Below are positions 21,836 through 33,019 of a stretch of DNA of 64,000 nucleotides, piece by piece. The stretch's first letter is position 1. Every line of letters starts with the position of its first letter. Source of the stretch: Hyalella azteca (lineage: Eukaryota; Arthropoda; Malacostraca; Amphipoda; Hyalellidae); NCBI RefSeq assembly GCF_000764305.2, contig NW_025944642.1, positions 496,001 through 560,000 on the forward strand, read 5' to 3'. A program made the position numbers and the translations under genes. A model generated the notes under the pieces. It saw only the letters and a list, made by a program, of their open reading frames with translations, had not been told where the DNA came from and ran no database searches.

Positions 21836-24800
21836 TTACAGGGAGTCTCCAGAAAAATCAGCAAAGCAAGACGCGCTAAAGGGTGTGTTCACGATTTCGA
21901 CAATGGCGCTCACAGTCGAGAAAGTTCCTCCTATAGCGCCTATGATCACAATTTCGATAAGTGCCACCCTCATCCAGAACGGTACCGGCCTGAAAGAAAA
22001 ACACCAAGAAAATGAACTCTATATGTGAAGATAAATATTAGCGAGCATGTTTCAAGCATATGAAGAAAAACTTCTGAGCATTTTTGCTGAAATTCTCAAA
22101 ACATACTATATCATCGCAGCAACTCACATTGTTTAACATGACTTACTAAAGCTTTCTGGGTTTTGGTTGTATCAGAAAAATATAAAAATACTTGCCTCCC
22201 ATCATATTTAGGACCAGGGCGCGTCAATACTAGGTACATTAATGGGGGCAGGATGAAGGAACAAATTGTCATGGCCGACCCGCCGATCAAGTTGAGGATG
22301 AGACTGAAGTCGGGGATCGCGAGTCCGATGATAGCTTGTAGCCACACGATAGACGTTCTGGTTACAATGCGCTTCACACCAAAGTCTGCGCACAGTTCAT
22401 CATTTGGCAGCTTTAGCAACACTGATATCATCTCAATATATGTTACTTGTAATAATGAACTTCACGCCAAAGTCTGCACACAGTTCATAATACGACATCT
22501 TTAGAAACACCGATATCACTTCAAAGTACTCTTCACTCATGAAAAAATATAACGATTGGTGAGAATGGTATTGATTAGAACTGTTTAACCTTACCATATA
22601 AATGTCATCATATTCTCTTAAAAAATAAATATTCCTCTGCATACTCGAGTCGTGGTTTTCAATTTGCAACAAACCTCATTTCGTATTCTATGGCTTTATC
22701 CCTCACATCTGCTTGATTTATTTTTCACAAATGCATTAAGAAGAGTTTCGTCTCCGGATGCCATTTAATTTCGAAAAACGCTCAATGAATTTCAAAATGA
22801 AAGTTAATGCGTTAAGATTACTAAATGGAATAAGTACCGATATTTCGCATATTTGACCATGTAATTAGGATTATATTATGAATGGGCAAGGAAAGAAGAA
22901 TATTTAGTGTCAGGAATGTATGAAACTTGTGTGAGGAGAATAGTAAATTTCTGTCTAAACAGTCGTGGAGTCAAAATTGTACATGTATAGTAGTGTCGAC
23001 CCTGAAGAAATGGTCCTACGGCCTGTTGCTGACACTTCTACTTTTCTTGACTTTTTATATGATATCTTAAAAACCGTCCTTTTGACCAGATCTTTCAAAA
23101 ACTGACGATGGTTTGAAATATGTACTAGACTTTTATCAAGTTCGCGAGGTACATGACAATTCAAGACTGACGGCTTGAAGGGCAAGTCCTATGAAGAAAG
23201 ATTAAAGATTATGAAGCTTCCAAGCCTCAGTTATCGACGTCTGCGTGGGGAGCTCATTGAAGTATACAAATATGCTCATGGTTTATACAAGTTCCCCGAA
23301 GGATTACTAGAATTTGAAACAAGAACCAACACCAGGGGCCACAGCTATAAACTAAAAAAACTGCACTGCAACTTCTCCACGCGACAAAATTTCTTCTCGC
23401 TTCGAAACACCGACATTCGGAACAGCCTCCCCGATGACATCGTTGGCGCTCCAAGTATGAACGCGTTCAAGAACAGACTAGATAAAGCTATAGAAAAATA
23501 TATATTCAGATTTGAAATGCCTAGCACCATATCGAACCCGGCGGAAGTCGAGTAGCTACTTCAAACTTTCGTCAGTCGTGAAAAAATCCGGTCAAATGAC
23601 ACGATTTTAGATCTTCTGTGAACAAGGCACGAAAAGGAAAAGAATCGGCGACAGGCCACATCAGGCCTTCACTGCAGCGCCGGGATCACTATGTTATGTT
23701 ATGTTATATGCAGCGTGTGACCATGTCTGGTCTGTTCTTGAACGCGTTAATAATTAATTGGAGCGTCCACGATATAGTTGGCAAGATCTCAAGTCCGAGA
23801 GATCTAGTTGGTACATAATGACATATATGTGAGTGAAATTATAGAATGGTATTCTTACTCTGAGGTATGTTTAGAATATCTTCAAACGCTTGGGTAACTG
23901 TGTTGAATCCAATAACGTAAGATCCAAGAAGATTGATGATTTGCAGCGCCATAGCAGCTTCCACAGCAGGACCCTGCGTCACTTCGAACAGGATGTTGCT
24001 GTTGACATACGTGCCGAAAACTGCGTAGCCGGCCACACTTACAGGCACATACAACAAGAGAATACCTGCCAGTAAAAAAATAATTAACCCATGCCAAGAA
24101 TTAGTTTATTTTAACAATTGTTTTGGAAGGAGTGTGACAGCAGCGACTCATAACAAGTTCATATTATATGTTGTCATAAATCTTTTTGGAGACCAGCTCC
24201 ATCATCAGTTATAAATGCAAAGAGTACAAGAACAATCGAAAATTTTCTCCGAATTTTCGAACTGATGAGGCAGCTGGTCTCCAGAAGGTCTCAGTGAAGA
24301 TATGGTGAATTTCCTTTGCATTATCTTTACTTTTACCGCTAAATTCTTGGTGGACTTTAGGCCTGAAAGAGACTTATGATAAAAGCATTTCGGTAGTGGC
24401 GCTACTCACTAGAAAAACCAAGCAGAACACTTTTCCAGAACTGCGTTCTGTCTGACATGTCGTTTTGGATGGTAGGGAATACGGACGATCCACCAAATGC
24501 GAAAAGAATGGCTCCGTAGCCCAAGGCGAAGGTCTTGATGGTCGGGTTGACGAACTGCACGTAGTGTTGATCTGGTGCGTCCAAAAGCGTCTGCACGAAG
24601 ATAGCTAAGCAAGCAGCTATAGTCGAAACCACTGCCAGCATCGGCCCAAGCCTGAAACGGTTGTATTTGATAATAATAATGCAAATTATCATCGCTCTTA
24701 TTTGATTTGCAAATGATTTAAATGTCTTAATACAGCGTGGAACGGTTAAAATTAATTTGTTAGCGAATTGTTGTTCACTGAGAACTCACCAAAAATCTTT

Positions 24801-27793
24801 AGGTGTGCCGAGCCAGGTGCATGGAGTGATGATTGTTGCCACGATGATTATGTAAACGCAGGTGCTCAAGCCTGGCAGCAAAGTGTTCAGGAGCTCTGCA
24901 GCTAGTATGATGAACACGGTCGTACCTCCGAACTGTGACGCCACCACACAGAACAGCGCGAACGCTCTGGGTGTCCATTGCAATAAGTTTAGATTTGATG
25001 AGCAATTAGAATAAAATTTAGCAAAAATGATCTATTTTACCTCATAAATTTTCATTATATTTATTGAAAGTGGCAGCTTCATACACTCAAATTCAAGGCA
25101 CTCGTTTCAAAAATCGCATTTAGGCTAAACTCTCAACTTTGTCGAACAAACTTATCTGTGAAAATGTAAAGCCACATGCAAGCATTAAAAGCTTCGAATC
25201 TAATTAAAAACTCAATTTAGGGACGAATCCCATATTATATTTTAGGGAAGAATCTTATATTTTTGTCGAATCTCAATTTAGGGAATCTCCTGTGTACTCA
25301 CCGTCCGTGCTTGCCGAACGCTTTTTCAGCGATTTCCATGTAAGGCTGTCTGGCTGGCTGGGAGTACTGGTCCGGCCAGCGTTCCTCTAGGATGTTCCAG
25401 CAGAAGCCCAGCCTCGTGGCCGACAAGCCCACCATTACGCAGAACAATATCATCATCGGTAAGCCCAGCCATCCTGCACGGCATCAAACTGAACGTGTGC
25501 ATGTTCTTTTAGAACGAGTGTTTTGATGTGGCTGACAAGCCCGCAAACATGCAGAACAACATCATCATCGGTAAGCCCAGCCACCCTGCACGGTATCAAA
25601 CTAAACGTGTTCTTGTTCTCTTCGGACAAGTGCTTTGATGTGGCTGAGCCCGCGAACATGCAGAACAATATCATCATCGGTAAGCCCAGCTACCCTGCAC
25701 GGTACCAAACTAAACGTGTTCTTGTTCTCTTATAATAAGTGTTTTGTTGTGGCTGACAAGCCCACGAACATGCAGAATAACATCATCATCGGTAAGCCCA
25801 GCCATCCTGCACGGCATCAAACTAAACGTGTTCTTGTTTTCGTTTGGACTTTTTTCTGTGTATGGTTAAAATCAATTGCAATTTTTGTAAGTCGACACTT
25901 GACAACGTACGTCAATCCTACACAGTATCTTAATAACGCATCTCTTTAAAATGATCGCTTTTGTCAAAGCGTTCACGAGTAACCTCAAAGTTTTTCAATA
26001 GTTCTTGTAGTATTAGCGATGGAGTAGGCATAATTGAATTAAGAAGATATATTTTATGTTCTTGTATAATTCCGGTTTGTACGAGTGGTTATAAGATCAC
26101 CGAAATTGGAGCACCGTTTCGGGAGTTCGAACCCCGTAACTCATAGTGAAAATTCTAGTTAAAAATCGGCAAGGCGGTTCTGTGGTTAAGAAACGGCGAC
26201 AAGCCAACAAGCCCTAATCAAAGCTGAAACTACTATATTATATACATATACATATCAATCATTCTTATATAAAATATAATTTATTTTACATATAATATAT
26301 TATTTACATGAGCTGACCTGTGTTGCCGAGAGCTTTTGGCAACGATACAAATCCAGCGCCTGCCAGCTGCGCGACGATAAACAGTCCCGCAACGACCACC
26401 GACAGGCCTTTTGTTTCCCTGCAGGGCAAGAAAATAATTAAATTGCAGCGACAGGCACTAGAATAAATGGCATAGAAATTTTTTGTTTATATCATGTTAC
26501 ATTTATTAGTGCATGAAAGTTATAAATTTAAAATTTGTAATTAATTATACGTTTATGTTCACCACTTCTCTGAACATTGGATGAGAAACTTTATAACTTT
26601 TTCCTAATTAACCCGGCATCATAATTCATACCATTAGCCCTGATGCTAATCCAATCAATCCAACTAATTCGATCAGTTAGAGTTAGCTCATGCAGGATCT
26701 TCTTCAAATTACATAACAAACTTCCCTGTTGACATTATCCAAATTATTATTATTTTGGCGTAAAGATTTAATCTCTTGTTTTCGAGCTTCTCAGTACGAA
26801 AAAACAATATTGGTATCGTTCATAACAAAACATATCAGCAAAGCTCAAGCGCTCCGGCACCTAAGGTCACAAGTTCTAATCATTACAGCAGACGACACAC
26901 ATGATAAGCCTCTTGATAAGAAACTCTTATAATAACCACTCTTATAACTCACACTTGTGATGCCCGTCAATCAGCTCTAATTGCTTTTATTTTTTCTTTG
27001 TAGGTGTCAAACTAAAATCATTTCGCATAATCGCTTTATCAAGACACCTTTGCATCAGTAGATAATTTTAATAATTATTTTTCAAAGAACGTAACGTGGA
27101 CGTGGAACGTAACGTACGGTGACCTTAGAATGCGGAGGCTGTGAATATGAATAAAGCCCCTAGGCGCTGATTGCAGATTTTTACTTGCCAGAATACGTAG
27201 GTTTTTAAAAAAAAGTGTTACTTGCCAGAATACGTAGGTTTTTAAAAAAAAAAGTGAACCAAAGGGCGCTGATTGCACATCACACAGTGAACACATACAG
27301 TTAACACATTCAGTGAACACATGGGCGCTGAATGCATATCATTTTTCCTAGCACGTGGCGCAACCAGAGTACAATTAATTCCGTTTCGTATTTCAGGTCC
27401 CTGTTTTTTGTCGGAATCTTTTTGTCCACATTATTGCATTTTCAAAGGTTTTAGGTTTCCAATCGATCAAGTTTCAGCATCGCAATATATTTATATAAAA
27501 ACGAAATAATATAACACTATAACCACAACTTTTGCATACAATGTTACTAGTGATCGTAGAAAGACATTGAGACATAAATCAACATTAAGTTAGACAGAGT
27601 TTTCATTAACCCTAAGACAATATGAAGTAATTAACTTTATTTATAATTCAAAGGACTCTAAGTTCAACGTAATCTCATAAAATTTATGTTCAAACGTCAT
27701 AATTCCTCTCACTAATCACTCTCAAGTCAAGGGCATCATTTTGGTAAAACATTTAAAGATTAAATGCACTCACTTGATTGGAATTTTTTCCAT
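21836..27793 (-). CDS. Avt1/SLC36-like amino-acid transporter (AAAP family), 8 coding exons
   Basis: Membrane transporter of the amino acid/auxin permease family (Pfam Aa_trans), predicted to move small neutral amino acids, probably with protons. Whether it sits on the plasma, lysosomal or vesicle membrane cannot be told. Exons on the minus strand: 27793-27774 (MEKIPIK), 26418-26318, 25473-25302, 24966-24790, 24651-24410, 24065-23859, 22421-22196, 21989-21836 (TAA). They total 1299 nt, 432 aa, with matching phases throughout. Family hallmarks: AGFVSLPKALGNTGW in the first membrane helix, PCTWLGTPKDFW, FAFGGSSVFPTIQNDM, VPVSVAGYAVFG and IPDFSLILNLIGGS. About 11 hydrophobic helices are readable. 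The N-terminus is very short for the family. Intron 7 has a GC donor, and exons 3 and 7 have partial tandem duplicates of their 5' edges. Confidence 0.93.
22194..22196 (-). other. GC-type 5' splice donor of transporter intron 7
   Basis: Exon 7 ends GGGAG with intron GCAAGT, the textbook GC-AG donor. The split codon AG|G (Arg) joins PKYDGR to PVPFWMRVALIE in frame. No GT in reach keeps the frame. Confidence 0.85.
22455..22535 (-). repeat. Tandem duplicate of the 5' edge of transporter exon 7
   Basis: A copy 88 bp upstream (in gene orientation) of the true exon edge. It encodes ELCADFGVKFII against the true ELCADFGVKRIV. The acceptor in the duplicate reads ATATCGG instead of ATATCAG, so it is unlikely to be spliced. 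Confidence 0.8.
22617..22735. repeat. Direct repeat copy 2 (pairs with 21604-21715)
   Basis: See the partner at 21604-21715. This copy lies within the intron between exons 6 and 7. Confidence 0.75.
22955..23171 (-). mobile_element. CR1-like LINE 3' end, minus orientation
   Basis: Carries the family's 3' UTR hairpin (CAACAGGCCGTAGGACC) and GATCTGGTCAAAAGGAC. It abuts the opposite-strand copy at 23172, inside the transporter intron. Confidence 0.7.
23172..23712 (+). mobile_element. CR1-like LINE 3' end with RT C-terminus, plus orientation
   Basis: An open frame at 23175-23555 encodes KSYEERLKIMKLPSLSYRR, LRGELIEVYKYAHGLYK, TRTNTRGHSYKLKKLHC and NSLPDDIVGAPSMNAFKNRL, the usual C-terminal region of CR1/Jockey-type reverse transcriptases. 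The 3' UTR has AATCGGCGACAGGCC and ends in TATGTTATGTTATGTTAT. It is 5'-truncated, so it is dead. Confidence 0.88.
25440..25842 (-). repeat. Tandem array of the 5' edge of transporter exon 3 (4 copies, 109-112 bp)
   Basis: GGTAAGCCCAGC recurs on the plus strand at 25458, 25570, 25679 and 25791. The first copy is the functional exon (acceptor at 25474); the other three repeat the acceptor GTGCAG and about 17 codons (GLPMMMLFCMFVGLSAT-like). They then diverge into a stop. Confidence 0.9.
26065..26262 (+). mobile_element. Diverged tRNA-derived SINE
   Basis: TACGAGTGGTTATAAGATC resembles an A box, GAGTTCGAACCCC is a B box, and AACGGCGACAAGCC then GCTGAAACTACTATATTAT matches the 3' end of the other SINEs. 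It lies in the transporter intron. Confidence 0.65.
27160..27260. repeat. 38-39-bp tandem duplication
   Basis: ACTTGCCAGAATACGTAGGT followed by TTTTAAAAAAAAGTG occurs twice in a row, inside the first transporter intron. Confidence 0.8.
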
Positions 27794-29734
27794 GATGAAC
27801 TTCCGATATCGGGTTGAAATGTGATGAAGGAACTAATACTAAAATAAGATAATAGAAAACAAACTCAAATAATGGCAAATAAATTACTCAAGTTTTGTAT
27901 ACCAATGAGAACGTGATGAGAATTGTTCTGATTCAATTTAAATTTAAGAATCGTGGGAAAATGTTGCGTCACTACTTGGACTATGTTGACGTTTGTTAAA
28001 AATCCATTGAGAAACTTTACCTAAAATGAAAAATTGAAATGAACTTCACAAAATAACATGTAAATAAATAAATGACGCATTGTTTATAATATCCTTCATG
28101 ACCGTCATCCTAAACAGATCTCATATAATTGAACTTCAATGAAGAAATCTCCTCTGCTTCGAATTTGGAAATTATCAACATCTTGTGTAACATGCTCGTC
28201 AGGCATGAACTTCTACGAACTCTTACACAATCTAAAAGATGAAATGAAAAGAATAGTATTCATAGCGAATTTCAAAGGCATTCAGAAAGATTTCATTCAA
28301 GTATTCAAGCGCTAATTCTTTATGCAGAGTTAACTATAAAAATCTTCTATGTTAATCAGAAATGACTAGGCTATTGAGAAAAAGTTTGTATTGCATTGAC
28401 ATATATAAAGCGACATAGATAAAGTGATAAATAAGCTTACATTTTTCACCAATTACCTATACCAGAAGCTCTACACAAATAAAAATAAGGCATTCCAGCT
28501 AAAAATTTTCCCGCAAAAAAGCTTATAGCACTGTTTTTTCATAAAAAAACTAAACAAAAAGAATCGGGGAATTCAGACCTGGCAAAATTTCCGGGAACGG
28601 CGAAATTAATTATTCAATGTGCAAGCTATCGTTAAACTGAAGTCGACTTCTAGAATCTAGCGATATTTCAACGTCGTCCATATATAAAATCGTCTGTACA
28701 TGTTTTAAGATATTCAGTAAATCATATTGTGGTCCTAACAAATTTTTTTCTAAACCTAACTATCGCTGTACTATCAAAAATTGTATCTCTCCTTGCTAAT
28801 TTATTATCGTACATATTTATTTTGTCGCAGCGGCTGGGTGCCTACACGCGATGGAGCACCTCGCACACTGCAGCCTGCACCAGACGGTGTGACGCTGACC
28901 GAAGTTTAATCTCGAAGGCGAGAAGAAATCTTGTCTGGTCATCTAGAGTTGATGTCCGATAACCTGGACAACTGATGTGATAAGGATAAGCAATGCACTT
29001 GATTAATTGATGCACAGTATACTAGTTTTATTCACGAGAATGAAAGTGCTGTAGTAAATCCTGCAACACATCATGGTACTCGATCACCACACCTGTGGTA
29101 ATTGTTCATGAGTTCGAATATGTTTCAGAAATGAAACGGATAATGAATAATTAATCATTCATTTCTACGAGCGGTTGCAAAAAGTACTAAATAGAAACCT
29201 ATGTTATAAAATTCAGAGAAAAAAATATGAGGAAGTAAACAAGACAGCATGGGAAATACACGTGATTTTGCGACAGCGCCCGCGCGTCTCGGGACTCCAC
29301 TCGTCCTCTTGCGTGGCATTGCACGGCGACCGTAAAATACTGTATAAATCACATATATATGTGCACTTGTTCCAATGCTTTGATGCAATGTATTCGTGCA
29401 ATGACTTAAAAACTGACAACCAAACTAATTGACTTCTGAAAGTTTATTGTGCTCTGATAGCTCGCATGAAATAATGTTCAGAGAATTGAAAATCTTACTT
29501 ATGATATATTTTCCGAATGTTAACGTGCCTATTTTGTTGTTGAATAGTTTCAAAATTGTTTCCTTATTCAGATACAAAAATGTTTTTGCATGCATGCGGT
29601 CTTCCCAGTTTACGTAGACAATGATGTATGAACACATCGGCAGGAGCTTTCGTTTGAATTTGCCACTATCTAAGCGCCTGCGAAGTGCGACTGGACCTTG
29701 ATTAGAGCGATTTCAAGATATCCGGTTCCGGTAT
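27794..29734. other. 5' flank of the transporter gene; no gene recognised
   Basis: AT-rich with slightly GC-richer patches near 28830-28900 and 29270-29330. A 5'UTR exon and promoter of the transporter probably lie here, but I cannot place them. Confidence 0.35.
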
Positions 29735-30995
29735 ATGAGATTGTTAGGACAAATGAGTATAAGTACTTAGGGACGTGCGTGGACCATGAAGGATGTCAGA
29801 GAACAAAGGCCGCGAATTTAAGTAAGGCGAACCAATGGTTGGGTATACCTGGAAGTGCAGCAAAAGTGAGAGCGAGTAAGTATGAAGTATTGAGAGAAGT
29901 GTGGAAGAGTGTAGCAGCGCCTAGCATTATGTATGGACTGGATGTGATAGCATATAGTGATGGCGAGCTAGATAAATTGGAATTGGTACAAAATAGAGTG
30001 GCGAGATTGGCACTAGGAACCCCCAGGTGGACTGCAGTAGAGGCCCTGAGAGGAGACATGGGTTGGAAGGGCTCGAAAGATGTATATGTGGAACATGAAG
30101 GTGAGCAAATGGGCACGCAGATGTCGGGCAGTGGTGCGTAAGTGTGGCATGCATGAAGCATGGGTGCGCCAAAGGCCCGCTGGGCCAAAGGACGAATGGG
30201 TGGTGACAGTACGGGGTGAGATTGGGATAGAGTGGGATGAAAAAGAGTGGAAAAGAGAAATAAATGAGCGAGTGAAAGACTATGGGCTGAAGGTATGGAA
30301 GCAAGGAATGGAGGGAAAGGACTCTCTAAGACTGTATCAGATGAAAGCGATGCCAAAATATGAATGTATGTATGATGGTAGTAGAGGTGCGGACCTTCTG
30401 TTTTGTGTTAGGGCAGGCGCGCTAGGTGTGAATGGACGTACATACAGGTGGAATGAAAGGAGAGAAGATAAATGTTTTATGTGTGATGGGGGATGAGAAG
30501 GAAACTGTAGAGCACTTGTTGATGGAATGTGGGGCGTATGAGAGAAAGCGTCAGTCTATGATTGAGGTGATTCTGAATGAGAGAGGTGAGACTAACGAGG
30601 TGGGGCATGAGAGAACAAGCGAAGAGTGGATGGCGATAAATACGGGTCTGTCTGAGGGAGCAACTGCGGCTATGTTTGAGAGTGTGAAGAGATATTTGGA
30701 AAACGAGTGGAGGATGAGGGAGAGGAGGAGGATGATAAGAGTGGAGTCTTGAGGAATGGAGGGTTGAGAGAGGGGAGGGTGGGAAGACGTGTGAACGTAC
30801 CGAATTGTTTTAGTACGTGGTTTTAATTTTTTGCGATTGTCAAATTTTTATATTTTTTCTTAGGACAGCTGTGAATATGGTATATTTGAACTTTTTTGTT
30901 AACATAAGAGTGTGAACTTTTAATTTTTTTGATGCTAGTAAAAGTTTTTTAGGCAGCGTGTATGACCGATTTAAAGGTCGTGACCGTAGGTCACT
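29735..30995 (+). mobile_element. 5'-truncated LINE (second family), copy A
   Basis: Encodes in three shifted frames the C-terminal part of a non-LTR reverse transcriptase: EIVRTNEYKYLGTCVDHEG, LVQNRVARLALGTPRWTAVE, CGMHEAWVRQRPAGP, and CFMCDG then DEKETVEHLLMECGAYE. The last pair is a C-x2-C...H-x4-C motif split by one extra G near 30488. A deletion of about 30 codons near 30065 is evident against copy B. It is followed by an AT-rich 3' UTR. Dead copy. Confidence 0.85.
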
Positions 30996-32134
30996 ACGCA
31001 CCCCAATTCCAATCACAGTCGGCTCGGAGTTAACTTATTTTGGAATCGCTGCATACTTCTTTACGAGAACTTGGTCTTTATAACAAATACAGCTCAATTA
31101 CCTCTTGAAATTGTAAACCGATTGGTTTTCATGTTCAGTTGTAGTGTTCTGGTCACTGGCGTTCAATATATTTTGTGTATATTTGTATTTTCACTAATGG
31201 TTGTATTCGTATTTTATAGAATTTTTTGAATTGATGTTGGAGACTGCCTTTGAAACGTTTGCAATGAAGGTATGGTGACTCAGTTTTTTTTCTCTGCTTT
31301 AATATTCATGACAAATTGACGCATAATAAAATTGTTAGCTAGCATTGTTTGCGATCAGATACGATAAATATAGCATTTAATTGCACCGAATAGCGATTTC
31401 TTCTTGCTTGATAGTATGGTTGATTATTAATAGTATGGAAAATCCCCAGAGAGTGTAAACAAAGTCCCGCCTGATAAGGACTAAGGTCCGGTACAGTCTA
31501 GCTTCTTAGCTTGTTGACCCCACCGCGGTAAACATGTACCCAGCCAGCGTCTGGGTCCTTATCGCTAGTCTGCGCAAAGTTCAATGATTACAGTATTTTA
31601 CTGCTGAATATTTCACACATCGGCTGAAATACGGAATACATTTTCTTCTGTTATAAAATTACATATATATAGAAATACGTACCAAAAGTTCAATAACGAT
31701 AGTATTTTACTGCTTAATTAATATTTCACATATCGGTTGAAGTATTGAAGAACTCTTCGGCCTGAAGAGTTGGTACTTATTTTATAGGTTGATAGACTGG
31801 GACATGAACTCAATCTGACAGAATAAGGAACAGATTGTAAAATAAAAACTCTTTCTTTCCTAAAAATTTGAATTTAATTTTACAAATTCTCAGGCCAGTA
31901 TTTCATCATACAATAGTCATAATCTTACGCAGGTCATAATCTTACGATGGTTTCTCATAATTCATTGAATTGTTTTTTCGAGGAAATAATCGTCGCATTT
32001 ATAATTTAATCTGCGAAACGTTACGATGAAGAATAAATTTTAGTGCACTTTTCTACTGTCGCGTACATAAAAATCATAGATCATAGGTCAATGTTCTGAA
32101 AGTGTTATGAGTTTCTACAGAATTAGAATATCTG
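30996..32134. other. Intergenic, nothing recognised
   Basis: AT-rich. A short repeat CAATAACGATAGTATTTTAC / CAATGATTACAGTATTTTAC occurs near 31580 and 31690 with following CTGCTTAATATTTCACA-type sequence. Confidence 0.4.
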
Positions 32135-32263
32135 TTAAGCCCCGTCCACACGCTCAAACTTATCGCCAGTCTTGCATGTCATGCCAAACTTTGACCGACA
32201 AGACCAAAGACTGACGAGCGTCCACACGATTAAAATTTTCCTTCAGTCTAGTGCGCTCTTGGC

Positions 32264-32860
32264 AATGGAGGAGCTAGTGCTGCTCGCTGCAGTGATCGCA
32301 GTTTGTGCCGCCAAAATTAGGTTAAGGGGACCGACCGGGTCATGAAACTTCACCTACATACGTAAAATGTAAAATAAAAAACATTTTGCTCCTATGAATT
32401 TTTCGAAAAAATTTATAGAAAACGTGAAATTCATAGAAAACGGCTAAAAAGGGGTACTTCAGAAAATCTATCTCCTCCCACAAATATCATCCTACAACAT
32501 CGAGACACGTATCATTCGATTCGTAAAGACCATATCTATCGACTAGTTGGAAAGCTCAGAATGTCAGCTTTAAGATGAGACTAAGCATGTAACTGCAGCA
32601 CAACTCAAGTAGAAACTATATTCAACGATTTCAGCAGCTAATTAATTTATATCTAATTTCTTAAAGAACTCTCCCACCCGCTTCCCTTTAAAGAGACGTC
32701 ATTAACGTAAATATTGGCGTACAGCGATGGCAGTGGTACCATTGGAAAGAGCAGAATTGCAGCTTTCAGATGAGCACAAAAACCGAAAAACGCCAAAATT
32801 GAAAATTTTAGCCCGGTCGGTCCCCTTAAAGCGATGCAAACGTAAGCGGTGGTCCCGAAA
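32264..32860 (+). pseudogene. Start of a Harbinger transposase-like frame, split by a MITE
   Basis: ATG at 32264 opens MEELVLLAAVIAVCAAKIR. The MITE at 32326-32825 then interrupts. Across the insertion the same frame resumes with RCKRKRWSRKW and soon stops. A hydrophobic, Leu/Ala-rich start followed by a basic, Trp-containing stretch is usual for Harbinger nucleases. No DDE core remains. Confidence 0.5.
32326..32825. mobile_element. 500-bp MITE nested in the Harbinger element
   Basis: Ends GGGGACCGACCGGG in inverted orientation. Flanks are TTAA on both sides (32322-32325, 32826-32829). Read as TTAA duplication it is piggyBac-like. Read as TA duplication with ends AGGGGACCGACCGGG it is Tc1/mariner-like; the sequence cannot separate these. 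Confidence 0.88.
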
Positions 32861-33019
32861 ATGGTTTTAAAAAATACCACAATGAGGGGTTGATAGACAG
32901 CATCCCTATCAGCACCAGACAGCATTGACGGCTTCATTTTGGCACATTATTTTCGATAAAGAGTCTATTTTCTTCGTTACAAAGTCGTTGTTTGCTGTAG
33001 GATCAACTTCTTTGCACTT

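Noticed and set aside
25453..25677. Separate small gene made of repeated GLPMM-type peptides
   Set aside because: It is the tandem duplication of the exon 3 edge plus intron sequence read across frames.
29796..30356. 186-codon minus-strand frame
   Set aside because: Antisense shadow of LINE copy A; the plus strand carries the recognisable RT C-terminal motifs.
32653..32937. 94-codon minus-strand frame
   Set aside because: Crosses the edge of a MITE and has no domain; chance frame.
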